DNA of 64,000 nt from Catonia carolina (Eukaryota; Arthropoda; Insecta; Hemiptera; Achilidae), in the NCBI GenBank assembly GCA_035578175.1, contig JAQMRL010000005.1, forward strand, positions 60,757,722 through 60,821,721, in the 5' to 3' direction. Position numbers and translations under genes: made by a program. A model generated the notes under the pieces. It was given only the letters and a program-made list of their open reading frames with translations. It was not told where the DNA came from and did no database searches. Below, in pieces: positions 11,738-24,600 of this stretch. Position 1 is the first letter of the stretch. Each line of letters begins with the position of its first letter.

Positions 11738-12456
11738 GAAGTCACGAGATTGCCTTTTGCCTATGGATGGGCTGTGAGGAAGGGAAGTGAAAATTTGACA
11801 GTGCTGCCAACCTCAACGGTGGGACACTACTCATACATTTCACTACCATGCAGTTTCTACATACATTTTTAAAGCTGTGGTTTATTCCGAGAAAATCTTT
11901 TCTTCATAAATCTTATAAGAAATAAATGTGACCTGTAATATTGCCTATAGCTTAATTACGTGACTAGAATGTTTAATTTACTGTAATTACCAGCTACCTT
12001 ATTCCATTGGAACAATTTTATGATTGAATCGCCTACCAGTCTCACTAGTATCTACCTAACCGTATCCTTTGTTTTACCAGGTGTCAACAAAACTATTGAA
12101 AAATAGTTTCTTCACGTCTTTAATTTCCTTCTTTATTTTTCGAATTGTGGAAAGAGAAACATCACAGTAGCCATTTTTGTTTAGCTTCAACATCACAGCA
12201 TTTTATTACACGGCATATTAGATTTCGTTCAGCACTGTGAATAGTCTGTCCACGTTTTCGAGAAACTAACATTTCTGTTTACGGCAACAAACATTTATAT
12301 TCGTACAGTTAACCTACTAAAGTAATATACTGTATATGCTCTGGGTATAGTATAAGTTGTTATGTTTGCTGTACTGAAATTAAAGCAGTCGCGCGTGCAC
12401 ACTGATGCTTTCCCCCCTTTACCCCTCATTGCAAACAAGGGCAAACTCGTGACTTA
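11738..12456 (-). mobile_element. DNA transposon fragment with AAGTCACGAG TIRs, copy 1
   Basis: Ends AAGTCACGAGATTGCC and (inverted) AAGTCACGAGTTTGCC. The - strand holds a broken reading frame beginning SRKRGQTIHSAERNLICRV, which looks like the helix-turn-helix start of an IS630/Tc1-like transposase. It pairs with a second copy in the same orientation at 55579-56307 (about 720 bp each). Family assignment is uncertain. Confidence 0.6.
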
Positions 12457-13562
12457 AAAAACTATATTATCATTCTCTTTAATTCTAAAATGTTATGTAA
12501 CCAGTTTACATGAACAATTGTTTCAGCCAATGATTATTACTCTGTTCACATGATCCACTGATTACCAATATATTCAAAATCACATGTAGAATTAATTCAT
12601 TCATAGTAGTTGATGTAGTATGTACTATCAGTAACCCAGGAGAAGCAGATTTTTGGCTATGACAGGACTGACAGACTTGAGCTATTGTCATGAAACTATG
12701 TCATGTTACTCACCAATTAAAATACATTTATTTAGGCCTACTATAACATTATTTGTACATACCACTCTGTCAAAGCAGTAGGGTATAACTCAAAATATTT
12801 TAATTTTTGTATTTCCTAAATTACAGCTTCGAGTTTGTAGTAAAATTTCTTAATAATGTATTAGTAGACATCACTAACAAAATTGTACATTTTTATAAAA
12901 ATGTTACTATATTGAACAGCTTTTGCAAGTCCTTGATATTTTTACTATTAGAAACTTCTTTGTTTTTCTGAAAACTTGATTTTTGATTTAAATTAGTGTT
13001 ACAAAACTAGTGTTTATTCATTGACCCGGCATAGTGTTTGGTACTGCTCAGGAGTATCGATTATCTGAACCATTATCAAAAGGAAAATTACTCACGCAGA
13101 GACCATTTTTGCCCTAGAAACTACAATGCTATGGTGCAAACTACAGTCTAAATTTAATGCTGCTGAAGCGTTATTATTAAAATGAATGAGAGATGTTGCT
13201 GTTACAAAAAGTTCAATCTTAGTTCAAAGAAAATTCAAGATTTTTTAAATTTCTGTATAGTATCTTCAAGTGGGTTAAAAAATATTTCATAAAGGATTTT
13301 ACCATAGTTTATTTCATTAATTTATTCAGTTTTGAAATTCTGTATTTTTCTGTTTATTTTAGTAATCTTTAGTGCTCTACATTTACAATAAATGCAATTA
13401 TGAGTGTTTTTTTAAAAAAAACTAAAGTTTATGTTAGCCTTTATTAACCTATTAAACATTTAGGTTATATTATATTGTTACCATATTATCTTATCAAACA
13501 TCTTAATAGGTATTTTCAACACCCATATTATATCGATAATCAGAATATTTTTATTTATTTAT
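12457..13562. other. Intergenic, nothing recognised
   Basis: AT-rich, with a TAGGCCTA octamer at 12733-12740. No supported gene. Confidence 0.35.
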
Positions 13563-13788
13563 TTTAAACCACCAGTAATATGTAAACAGTAAACACTTAC
13601 CAATTATAGAGCTTTCGTGCATAACATGCACAAAATGGTAGATAAGAATTTATTATTATCTACCATGGTGGAAGTAGGATGTTTTAAATTTTAAATAATA
13701 TGAAAAATTACTGAAGATGTGCATTTTATGCACAAAAGCGCTGTAATTGGTAAGTGTTTACTGTTTACCGTATTACTGGTGGTTTAAA
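13563..13788. repeat. Foldback/MITE with ~70-bp inverted arms
   Basis: Left arm TTTAAACCACCAGTAATATG through AAACACTTACCAATTAT to CGTGCATAACATGCAC; the right arm is its complement (GTGCATTTTATGCAC, AATTGGTAAGTGTTTACTG, ATTACTGGTGGTTTAAA). The centre contains TACCATGGTGGAAGTAGGATG. A related half copy is at 32690-32860. Confidence 0.7.
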
Positions 13789-15428
13789 GAAAACAGTATG
13801 TATTCTGTTACCGTATTATGTTATACGAAGTATTATAATGTTACAGTGTCTCAAAGTACAGTATTTAGTGTGTTTGATTATCCTAACAATTTGATTATCA
13901 GAACCACTCTGGTCCCAATTAGTTTAGATACCTGACGCTCCTCTATATTTGGTACCATTCTGAATACTGGGTAATATTCTTTTAATGGAATAATATATAA
14001 CTGTGAATTATATGTTAATGATTATTTTAGAGTTATGTACAGTGTGTTGTGATTCAATTTTATTTGCTCATCGTAATAATTTTTATGGCTGTAATATTTT
14101 TGTAGTTTTAAAAAAATATTTAGTTATGGAGCTGTTAAGGAAAAATGACAAAACAATTAATAGTGAAGCATAGGTAATTATTAGAAATGAATACAACAAA
14201 GAGGCGAAAAATAGTTAATAAATTAAAACATTCAGTGGATAAGGCAACTAACATAATATGGCAAATTACAAAGGAATTTCTAAATGGACTGTTACTCGTG
14301 TATAAAGAGTGTTCAGAAGCTGGTGGAACTTCTCATATTATACCGGGTGAACATCATCCACGTTCACCACGTATGTTACATAGTATGTAGCATGAAACAT
14401 CTGCTTCATTTGATATTCACATCAACTATCCTTACTGATCATATTGCACTATCGTACAGTTTAAATTTGGTATAAATATTATGATGATAGTTTTATTTTT
14501 TGTAGCTAACAATTAGACAAGGTCAGGTAGGGACTTGGAATAAGGCTAAATGGTAAGGTGCTGGAGAAAGTTGAAGAAATTCACATATTTATGAATTTTT
14601 TCTCAGAACATGAAAATTGGAAAAAGAGTTAAGTAACAGGGTAAAGAAAGCAAGTGGTTTCTTCCAAAGTGTGAGGCTTAAAATCTCACACTTATGAGAT
14701 CAAGAAATTCCTATGCATTGTAAAAAGTTACGCATAATGCTTACTTTTTGTCAATTTTCGTTAGGTTAGTTTTACTTTATATTGCTGTACACTATCCTAA
14801 CTGATCATATTGTACTATCGTACAGTTTAAATTTGATATAAATATTATGATGATAGTTTTATTTTTTGTAGCTAACAATTTCAAAATCTCTGTTTCATGA
14901 TCCCTGAACCCTAATGCTTAAATTGCCCTTGGAAGATCATCCATAAATGTGAATATTTGCTTTAAAGAACAAATTGTTGGGCAAGTACTAAGATTTTACT
15001 CTTTTAACCCAACCTTAATTTTTCTGATAACTTTGTTATATTTTCTTATTTCAATAGGCCTATATGGTAAGGTAGTATAATATTTTAAACTGTACCTATT
15101 TAATGATGAAAAAAGTATAAAGTTACCTGAGGAAATAATTAAAATATATAATTAAAAATATATAATATTTGATTCTATATCAAGACTATTGCACTACTAT
15201 TTGACTATTTTTTATTACTATCGACATTGTTATAATCTCAATTGTGCTGAATAATTTGTTGTGCATAGACTACCCTGTTAACAAAACTTTGAAATAGGTC
15301 ATTAATTTCCCAAAAATTATTTATTTATCAATAACCATATTACTATGCAATAATATTACTATTACATAACTACTATACAGTATTACATTTACGTTTGCAT
15401 TTATCTCTATTTTAGAATTATGCGTGAG
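13789..15428. other. Intergenic with a ~65-bp internal direct repeat
   Basis: The stretch TATCCTTACTGATCATATTG..GTAGCTAACAATT at about 14428-14513 recurs almost unchanged at about 14790-14880. Between them is unrecognised sequence. No coding support. Confidence 0.5.
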
Positions 15429-16691
15429 CAGTGCCGTCCTTAGGGTGGAGCGAGTGGAGCGCCCGCTCCAGGCCTCGCGCTCAGGAAGGCCTCGTGCAGC
15501 AAGGCCTTACTCTCGTTAAAAAATAAGTAAAAGTTTTGACTGAATGAAAATAATATAATAATAATATATGTGCTTTTTTCTGACCTTAAGGTTCTTCGTG
15601 AACTCCTACCGGCTGAGGTGGAAACAGCTGCGGGGATTTTGAGACTTATTAACAGGATTCAAAACCCATTTCCCAACGCATTCATTGCATATAGAATTTT
15701 ACTGACTATACCTGTTACTGTGGCAAACGCAGAAAGGAGTTTTTCCTGCTTGAAACTTATCAAGACATATTTAAGATCGTCCATGCGTCAAGAAAGGCTA
15801 TCATCCCTGGCAACGTTATCAATTGAATCTGACACGACCGTCAAAATAAATTTTGATGACATTATTGATGACTTCGCTGGAATGAAAGCGAGAAAAGTAC
15901 TGTTCATTTAAGGTGAGTCTAAGTTTATAATCCTTTTAATGCAATTTTAAAAATTATCTAACCATCGACAAATTTGTATTTACAGTATTATTTTTTTATC
16001 GTTTAACAAGAACTACCTGTTTTTGTTAATTTATATTGAACTCATATTTTACCAGGATTCTATTGTAAAATTATATTCTATTATTTTACAGATGTGAACA
16101 CTTATTGCATAACATGTACCTACCTATGAGCACCCTTCAGACCGATTGCCGAAAACATTATAAATACAGTAATAATATGTGCAAATAACATTAATATTTT
16201 GTAATAATATTTTATATTATTTATAAAATTGATTATTCATTAAGAACCCAGCAAAGAAAAATTTAGTTGTTATTCTAATTCATTTATTTCCTGTCAGACC
16301 AAAATTATTATTTATTTTACATTATTAGGCCTATAATAACTTTAAGAATAAACTTTATTGTTATTATTCTAGGTTATTTTATAAAGCACTCAGTTCTTTT
16401 TATAAACCTACAAGAAAATAACTACTCGAAATTATACCAACCCGAAATGGGAGTTTTGCACTTAAACAGCCTCTTTTCAGACTGTAAGAGATTAAACTTT
16501 TTCTTTGTCAAAGTGCTTAAAATGACGACTTTGCAAGTATAATTTTTCAACAATTTCCGGTGGAGGATTCCCGGACCCCTCGCTCCCCTGGGGGGTATTC
16601 CATACCCCCAAAACCCCCCGGTAATCATTGTTCAAGAAGGCCTTGCAAAAATGTTTTGCTCCAGACCTCACATTTTCTAAGGATGGCACTG
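15429..16691 (+). mobile_element. hAT transposon, internally deleted, with TIRs and 8-bp flanks
   Basis: CAGTGCCGTCCTTAG (15429-15443) is inverted as CTAAGGATGGCACTG (16677-16691), with one mismatch. The flanking octamers TGCGTGAG and TGAATGAG agree at 6 of 8 positions, as expected for an old hAT duplication. It carries only the end of a transposase (see 15570-15911). Confidence 0.85.
15570..15911 (+). pseudogene. hAT transposase C-terminal dimerisation fragment
   Basis: The frame ends in PVTVANAERSFSCLKLIKTY and LRSSMRQERLSSLATLSIES, the hAT dimerisation domain as found in ZMYM1-like transposases. The DDE catalytic part is missing. About 105 codons, uninterrupted, but the element is deleted and so not functional. 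Confidence 0.85.
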
Positions 16692-18508
16692 TGAATGAGG
16701 TAGGAAATTAATCTCTCCAACTATGTTTTCCCATACCCTAGGATAGGTCAATTGAGTGGCTCTTTTTCAAACACCAAGCTGTCATGAATGAAAATATCAG
16801 GATGTGATCTGATAGATTTAGAGGTGCTATTATTTCCTTCACATACCGCCCATTGACACTAAACTGCCTAAACTAATTCAGCTTTAAATTTTACAATGTT
16901 TTGTAAACTTATTTAATTTTGGGGAAGCAGGTTGTACAATATTATAGAGATTAGGTGTCTTTGGAATAGTGTTTTTGTAGCTCTGTGTATAGGAATCAAA
17001 TGCTTTGTTTTTTATACTGTAGATTCCTTTCAGGAAGTTCACTGCGTTTTTCTATGCCAGTATAAGTTGTTCCTGGGTATAAGACTGACAAATGTCTGGT
17101 ATTTGAAAATTTATTAACAATTGCTCAGATGGACAGAGCATTTTTGTGTTTTATGTCCAACTACTTTCCAAATTAAAGCAGATGATGAAGAGTGACAAAT
17201 GAAAAGATGCAAAACCTGACTGGCAGTCAAACCCAGGACCCCTAATTTAGAAGTCAGTCACACTGATCACTCACCAAAGGCAGGTAATTTTTGTTAATAT
17301 TATTTAGCATAAAATGAGCTTTTATGCTGTCTCCAGGCGGTGTGAATAAGATTGGCAAGTAGGCCTACCGTTCCATCCCAGTATTCCATAATTACTAATA
17401 TTGGAGAGTGGAAAAATAAATAGTTTTAACTTTCATTGATCAATTACTACTTTCAACTTTTTGAAAATAAAGATTGGTTTTCTGATTCTTCTGCAACGAT
17501 CTTGTACATCCTTGTTTTAGTGAAAGTAATCATAAATTTTTATATTCCCAAATATTTAATGGACATCATCTCCTTCTGCATAATTTGACAGGTGCAAATA
17601 CAGGAAAGATTTTCTCTACTTATTATTGGAAATAGTATAGAAATTTCGGAAGAATGTTCAAAGATAATAAATTGTTGCAGAAGCAGTCAATACTATTATT
17701 ACAATAATGCCCTTAGATATTTAATTTTCTAAATGTTATAACAATAATTTTTTTAGAATATTAGAAATTTAAGATGGAAACATATTTTGTAAGTTTTAAA
17801 TTCCCGCTCTCATGTTTAACTGTAGAATCACCAATGCCTTCTATACTTACTGTCTCGTATTAGTTAAGGTCTACTAAGAGAACTATTTATGTACTAAAAG
17901 AACGCCAGTATAAAATAATAAAACATAATACGTATTACTTTTTGTATCGTGGTTAAAAATAAAATAGTAATTAGCCATTATAGATGTACAGTTTACTCTA
18001 AAAATTACAATTTTAAAGAAAAATTATGAGACGCATCAACTATAAAGTTCTACAAATCGTTTAATAATTCATTCAAATTTAAACATAAAAGTGCCAAAAA
18101 ACTAAACTTTTATTTCAAACGTATAAAAATTACCTGTTAATATTGCTTATTAGAATATTCGTAATTATATATGGAGTGACAATTAATATACCTTTAGAGA
18201 TTACATTAACTATTAAAAATATGTTTAATTTTTATTAGAATAACGGATTTAAAATATTTTTAATATATTATTACTTGCTAATGAATTCCTCCCATATTTT
18301 AAACAAAAAGAAGCCAACCTTGAAGAAATTGGTGGGGCAAATATAACTTTTGTTTAGAATGAAGTGACAGTATTTAGTTGGCTGTGTCCACCTGATGCGT
18401 TTGCATGTTATGTTAAACGCATTTGTCCCTCCGACAATAGTTATTCGTATTTATTAGTGGTGTCGGTGTTGTGTTATTAATAATTATTTTGTATTTAAAT
18501 CGAAAGTA
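16692..18508. other. STRAP upstream region
   Basis: At about 17205-17290 lies a decayed reverse tRNA-like SINE (AAACCCAGGACCCC..CACTGATCACTC). The last 100 bp before the STRAP start (GTGGTGTCGGTGTTGTG) is the likely 5' UTR. No TATA box or initiator was identified with confidence. Confidence 0.4.
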
Positions 18509-18623
18509 ATGGCAAATTTAAGACAAACTCCATTAACATGCAGCGGCCATACACGACCAGTAGTTAATCTTGCTTTTAGTGATGTAACTGAATTCGGATA
18601 CTTTTTAATTTCGGCGTGCAAAG
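18509..18623 (+). CDS. STRAP: STRAP exon 1
   Basis: Codes residues 1-38 plus one base of codon 39. The ATG at 18509 is chosen because the following residues match the conserved STRAP start and an in-frame upstream extension is not conserved. The exon ends ACAAG-type at ...TGCAAAG followed by the donor GTAAGT. It covers the first WD repeat including the GH pair at residues 13-14. Confidence 0.95.
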
Positions 18624-21600
18624 GTAAGTAATAACATAACCTATCGTTTTGGAGATTACCTTGGCCTAGTTGTGTGGTTAATTCAATTAGTTATTGACTT
18701 ATTTTATTAAAATAATAGTTTGTGGGCTTCTTTACAGTTATATGGTTTTACAGTTTGTATTTTTTACGTTTATTTCAGATGGCAAGCCCATGTTAAGACA
18801 AGGGGATACTGGAGATTGGATCGGTACCTTTGAAGGCCATAAGGGTGCTGTTTGGGGGGTGGCCCTGAACAAAGACGCGACAAAAGCAGCAACTGGAGCT
18901 GCGGATTTCAATGCAATGGTAAATAATGGCCTTGCTATTGTAGACTTCCTATATTCTCCTTCCTATGTTAACAAGGAAGTACATATTTCTGCTATTATGT
19001 GACTGCTTTTGTTGACCATCAATTACACTTTGTTATTTGATCTTAAATGTCCATTCCAAGGTTTACATTTTTATAAATTACATGCAGTTAACTGTACTGC
19101 CTTGATTTGACATAGGAAATAACATTTTAATGCATTTTTAACTGCATGTTTATATAACTTTTTTTTATCAAAAGTATAACAAACTATAATCAAACTTTGT
19201 TTACACCTTCCTTAATATCTGACAAAATACAAAATAATAATCTTTCATTCAATAAATTAGGACCACGTAATAATTACATCCGTAATATTTATAATATTGT
19301 TTAAAAAATGTTAGATTATCTTGATTTATACAATACTTCTAATCATTAATCTTTAGCGTTTGTATACATTGTTCGTTGTATTTGCAATTTATTGCCACTT
19401 AAAGATGGTTATTTTTACTGTAACAGAATTACTGCAAAAGTTGTTTAATCTCGACAAAATCATCTTTCCTTAAAACTATATCGTGTACTCCACATTATTT
19501 GGTAACTTAGCCCACGAACAGGACAAAGCTTGTGTTCAGTGTAGATTACTGATTATTAAATGTAGGGCTTATTTCAGAAATGAGAAACTTTAATCAATCG
19601 TTATATTTTAAAGAATTTAAATTAAATTACTCAATAATAACTCAGGATTTTCTCTGCTTTTTGGATGTTATCGCTTTCTTTTCTTCCCAATACTTAAATA
19701 TTCTCTCAAAAATCACCTATCTTGATTTGAGTTCTGCAGGATATTCCAATCCGAGTATTTTACTTATAAATCTTGTTTTATTGTTGCCTAACAGTAATTT
19801 ATTTGTAAACCCTAGTTTTTTTTCATTTCCTGATAATTATTAAATTTCATGTTATTTGAGTCATTGCATCTTGAATATTTGTTTTATAATCTGTTGTAAC
19901 TTATTCTGTGTAACCAGAAAATCTCACTCTTCTCTGTGTAATTGATTCTCTATCATATCGATGTCTGTAAAAGTTTTTATTTGATTTAAACCTTTCTCCT
20001 GGTTCTAACACGTTCAGTCCATTTATTTATCTTTTCTAGAATCAAATGTAGAGAATCTTTGCTTTTTAAAATTGTGTTATGTTGCAATTTTTATATTTTT
20101 CTCGTTATTTTTTGACTTGAAGAAAAGGCATCCTAATAACCTTATTTTACTTCATTTATTAAATATTGTTTATTTTTCCAATAATTTCTCCTAAATATTT
20201 TAAATGATCAAAAGATGTAATTCTCCCATTTTTTGTTTTGAGCGACTTCAGTGTGATTTATTTTGAAGACATTGTTTCTGTTTTCATTGTTGTGTGGTAA
20301 TCATTGGTTATTTAAATAAAATTATGAATTTATTCTTTGTCTTAGCTAAGATAATCCTATTAATTGCATTTTAATAAAATTTTTCTTCTTATGTTTGGTC
20401 CTACTTATGAACACGTTAAATGAGTTTTCCTCACACCTGAAATTTTCTATTTTTCTGGAAATTTTTCATCATTTCCAAGCCTTCCTAATATTTTTTTTAC
20501 TGAACTCTTTCTTCTGACCATTTGGACTGAGATTGTGAACAAAAAAATTCTAAATGTTTTAAATTTTTTATCAGTACCAGTACTTCACTTCCTGGTTTAT
20601 TTGACATTTAAGATTTGTAGTATTTTTATTTCTCATTAACAAGAAATTTTTTTAATGTTTTCTCAGTGTGTTTTAGTTACATTTTTTATCTGCACTTCAC
20701 TTTCTGTGTGATTTATATTGTATTTAAATTTTGTTATTTTGAGTATTCTAACTTTTTTGTTTCATATTACATTTTGGTTCTTATATCCCAGTAATATTAT
20801 AAAACACATTTTTTATTTACTTTTTTTAATAAGGCCATTTTAGACCATGTAAAGTAACTTAAGACATTTTGGCAAGTTGTTTTTGTAGTCCTCATTCTCA
20901 GCGTTCTTGCACTGTTGGCTTTTCTTCTTCAAGGAAGTTACTAATTAGTTGTCTAAATTAGGTTCAGTCCATTACATTATTTCAGTTTATTCCAATTTTA
21001 TATAATATATATCTATTTTGCTTTCTTTAAACCATTTATCCGATACCCTAGGTCTAATTGTTTAGTCCCTTAAAAATGTATTTTGTTATACATTCTATAG
21101 AGGTGTCTATAGAATTTTAACCGTAGCTTTCTGATTGTTTTCATTTAATATTACTGTACTTAAATTTTTTAAAGATTTTAACAGAATTTTTGTGATTTTA
21201 TAAATTTTTTAGTTTAAAAACTTTTTCCTTTGACTTATATTTTCGTAAAATTTTTAAGAATTTTTTTTAAGTCGTGACTGTTTTGCAATTTCTGCTAATG
21301 CAGACGGTGGAGAATGATACATGAAAATGAGTGATGAAAAAATGCCAGACCTAATCGGGAATCGAACCCGGGATCCCGAGCCAGTTGTGCTAACCATGAA
21401 GGCTAGGGAATAGCCTACCTATTAAAACCATCCTTCATAAAATTAATACCATCAAGACAATTTTGCCACAGCAAGACAGAAAAAATTTCTGTTAATATTA
21501 ATTACGTTATATACATGTGAAGCTTAAAGAATGGAAAAGAATACAAAAAATAATTAAGCACCAAATATAAACTACATTTCTAATGTTACTGTTACTATTA

Positions 21601-24600
21601 TTGTTATTTAGTATGTGCTTACTCTATTCCATGTAGGAGTAAAAAGTGGAGTTGATCAGGTGTGAGTGTAGGTGGAAAAGACTGCAGTAGGAACTTCTGC
21701 AGCAGTAGAGTAGAGCTGTGTTCTTAGTACTGTTTGTGTGTTAGATCCAAGGTATTTGTCTCCTATGACTTATTCCGTCCATGATTGAACCAAGTACAGT
21801 GATAATAATCTTCCTTCGTCCAGTGGATATTATGTACAAAAAGTATTGAAGTACTGTTAAGGACTTGTTACCAAGTTGTACCAGGAATAGAAAAATCCTG
21901 TTCCAAACCAAGACTGTATATTGTACTGTTATACTTACAATTTTTTGTTCCTGGATCAGATTTGGGATGCAGTGAATGGAGTTGAACTTCAGTCATTTCA
22001 ACACAAACATATCGTAAAAAGTGTAGATTTCTCTTCAGATAGCTCACTTTTTGCTACCGGCAGCAATGAAAAACTCATTAGGATATATGATCTCAATAAA
22101 CCTGATGCAAGTAAGTTTTACATGTATTCATATCAATTTTTTACTTTATTTTTCATTTTAGTTAATGCCATAATATGAAGTTGGTCTGAAAAGTTCTTGG
22201 CCTCATAGTGTAATGACAATTTATACTTTCTAAGGAAGTTTTATTTTTCAACATTAATATCAATACATTTCATCCTGCGGTGTTCCAATGCCATTATCCT
22301 CTATCTGAAGTGTTTCTCTGGAAGTGTTGTAAAGTACCCATCTACAGCCGCAATGGCTTCTTGATTGGATGAAAAGTGCTGACCAGCAAAGAAGGTCTTC
22401 AGTTTTGAAAATAAATGGAAGTCCAAGGGAGCTAAATCTGGGGAATAGGGTGGATGTTACATCACTTCCATAGTGCAGCTCCCTCTATTTCCCCATTGCC
22501 AAGACACTTTTGTGGGCAGATGCATTGTCATGATCGAAAAGGATTTTTTCTTTAAGCTGGGTCTGTTTTCACGAATGCTTGCATCCAGTTTCGTTAAAAG
22601 TTTTATTCTCCAGTTATGGTTTTACTTTTTTCAAGGTAGTCAATCAAAAAAATTCCTTTCACATTCCAAAACACTGACTCATTGGTCTTTCCCGCCATGG
22701 CACCATTCTCGCCTTCTTTGGAGCTGAAGAACCAGCTTCTGACCACTGTTTAGACTGCTGTTTGGATTCGGTTGTGTAGTGGTGAATTCTTGTTTCATCC
22801 ATTGTAAGGTATCACTACAAAAAGTCACTTTTGTTATTCGCCAAGCACTTTTTGGAAAGTGTCATGTGAATATGTTTATGATCCACAGTGAGCACTCATT
22901 TTGCACAAAGCTTTTTCATTTTCAATTTCATGCACCTTTGTACTCTGATTTTCAAAAACCATATCATGCACTTTGCCAATAATTTCCAGTGTGATTGAAG
23001 TTAGAAATCCTTCACGTGGATCATCTTGGATGCTTTCACGGGCACGTTTAAACTTGGCCACCCATTTCTTCATTGTGGAATTGATGGTGAATATTCACCA
23101 TATATATTTACAAGCCACAAATGAATTTTGGTCGGTGTTAATTTAAACCTTTTACAAAGAATTTTTTCCATTTTCAACACCTCATGCACCAAAACTCGTT
23201 TTGATGTAATAAAATCTCTAGAGGTTCAAGCTAGCCTTTCGGCTGTTAACCTAAACAACAACAACAACATTAAGTAAATCTTTATCTCAAAAGCACTGCC
23301 TTCCACCCTCAGATTTTCCCAGACTCGTAGAGCAAACAAAATGTAGTAAATAAATCTAATCAAAATCGTACAAGCTATTTTTAAAAAAATTGCAATCAAG
23401 TGATAAATCGCATGAATAAATTTTTACTTTTGGTTGGCGGATTTTGATGGAAGTGTTTGTATAGGGTCTCGTCTGGTACCTAACCTAAGTGGATGCCTGA
23501 TAGAGCAGGTAACAGCATTTTAATATGTGCAATGTATTTTAAATATGTGGGATGTGATTTAACATTCACTGGAAATACAGACACGATAGACAACTGACTC
23601 ATTTTCAGTATATATGCGGAACGCTAGCGCGGTCACTGGGTAAAAGAGTTCAGAAAGATACCTAGTTGGAGTATTACAAGACTGGCTATTCCAGTATTGC
23701 TGTTCAGTAGTGAGTTGTGGGTACTTGGGAAAAAGGATGAACATCAGATCCAATGTGGTTCTTGAGAATAATTCAGGGGTGTAGTTTGAGCAATCATATT
23801 AAAAAAGATAAAATCTGGGCCCATTTAAATTGTCTCCCCTTTGTTAGAAACAGTTGACCAATACAGAGAGAAGTGGGAGGAACATTTAATACACATGAGT
23901 GAAAATAGATGGGCAAAATGGGCATTAGGCTACATATCTGCTGGATGAAGATATGTAGGTATACCGCAAAAAAGATGTGCGAAGAAGTCGGAAGGCCTAA
24001 TTCATGATAGGAAGAAGACGTACAGACCAATTGGTAAAACCATGTTTTTCGGCTTGACCTAAAAACTTATGTTTCCAGTAAAAACTTGATTTTAAAAATT
24101 TGACAAAAACATATCTTTCCTTATTTATATTTCATACTGGGCAAGCAATAGTAAAAATACAGATTCATGTATTTATATTGGTTGCAAAGATTAAGAGTAA
24201 CTTATAAATATTTTAAAATTAACTTTAGTTTTAAAAGTTGCTACAAAGTCCCTTGATTGATTGTTAAGCTCATAATTTTGTAATTAGTAACTACATAATT
24301 TATTTATGTATGTACATAACGGTTAATTTTTTTACAGTTGTGATTTAAATTACTTCTAACCTTATCAATAAAATGACATTATAGTTTTCAGCCTTTCACT
24401 CAAGGTTTTTCTCTAGATCTGTTTTTTTAAATCTATTTTTATCTCAACTTAGCCTTTTAATATGTAAAAAAACCGTGAATATATTTATTAATACAATTGT
24501 ATTTTGCTGTCTCGTTGTATATACATTTTAGAGTTATTTATTTATGTTATTATCATTTTTATAAATAAATAATTTAAAATGAGTGACTGAAGAAAAAATT

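Noticed and set aside
15570..15911. ZMYM1-like host gene exon
   Set aside because: It lies inside TIRs with 8-bp flanks, so it is a hAT remnant.
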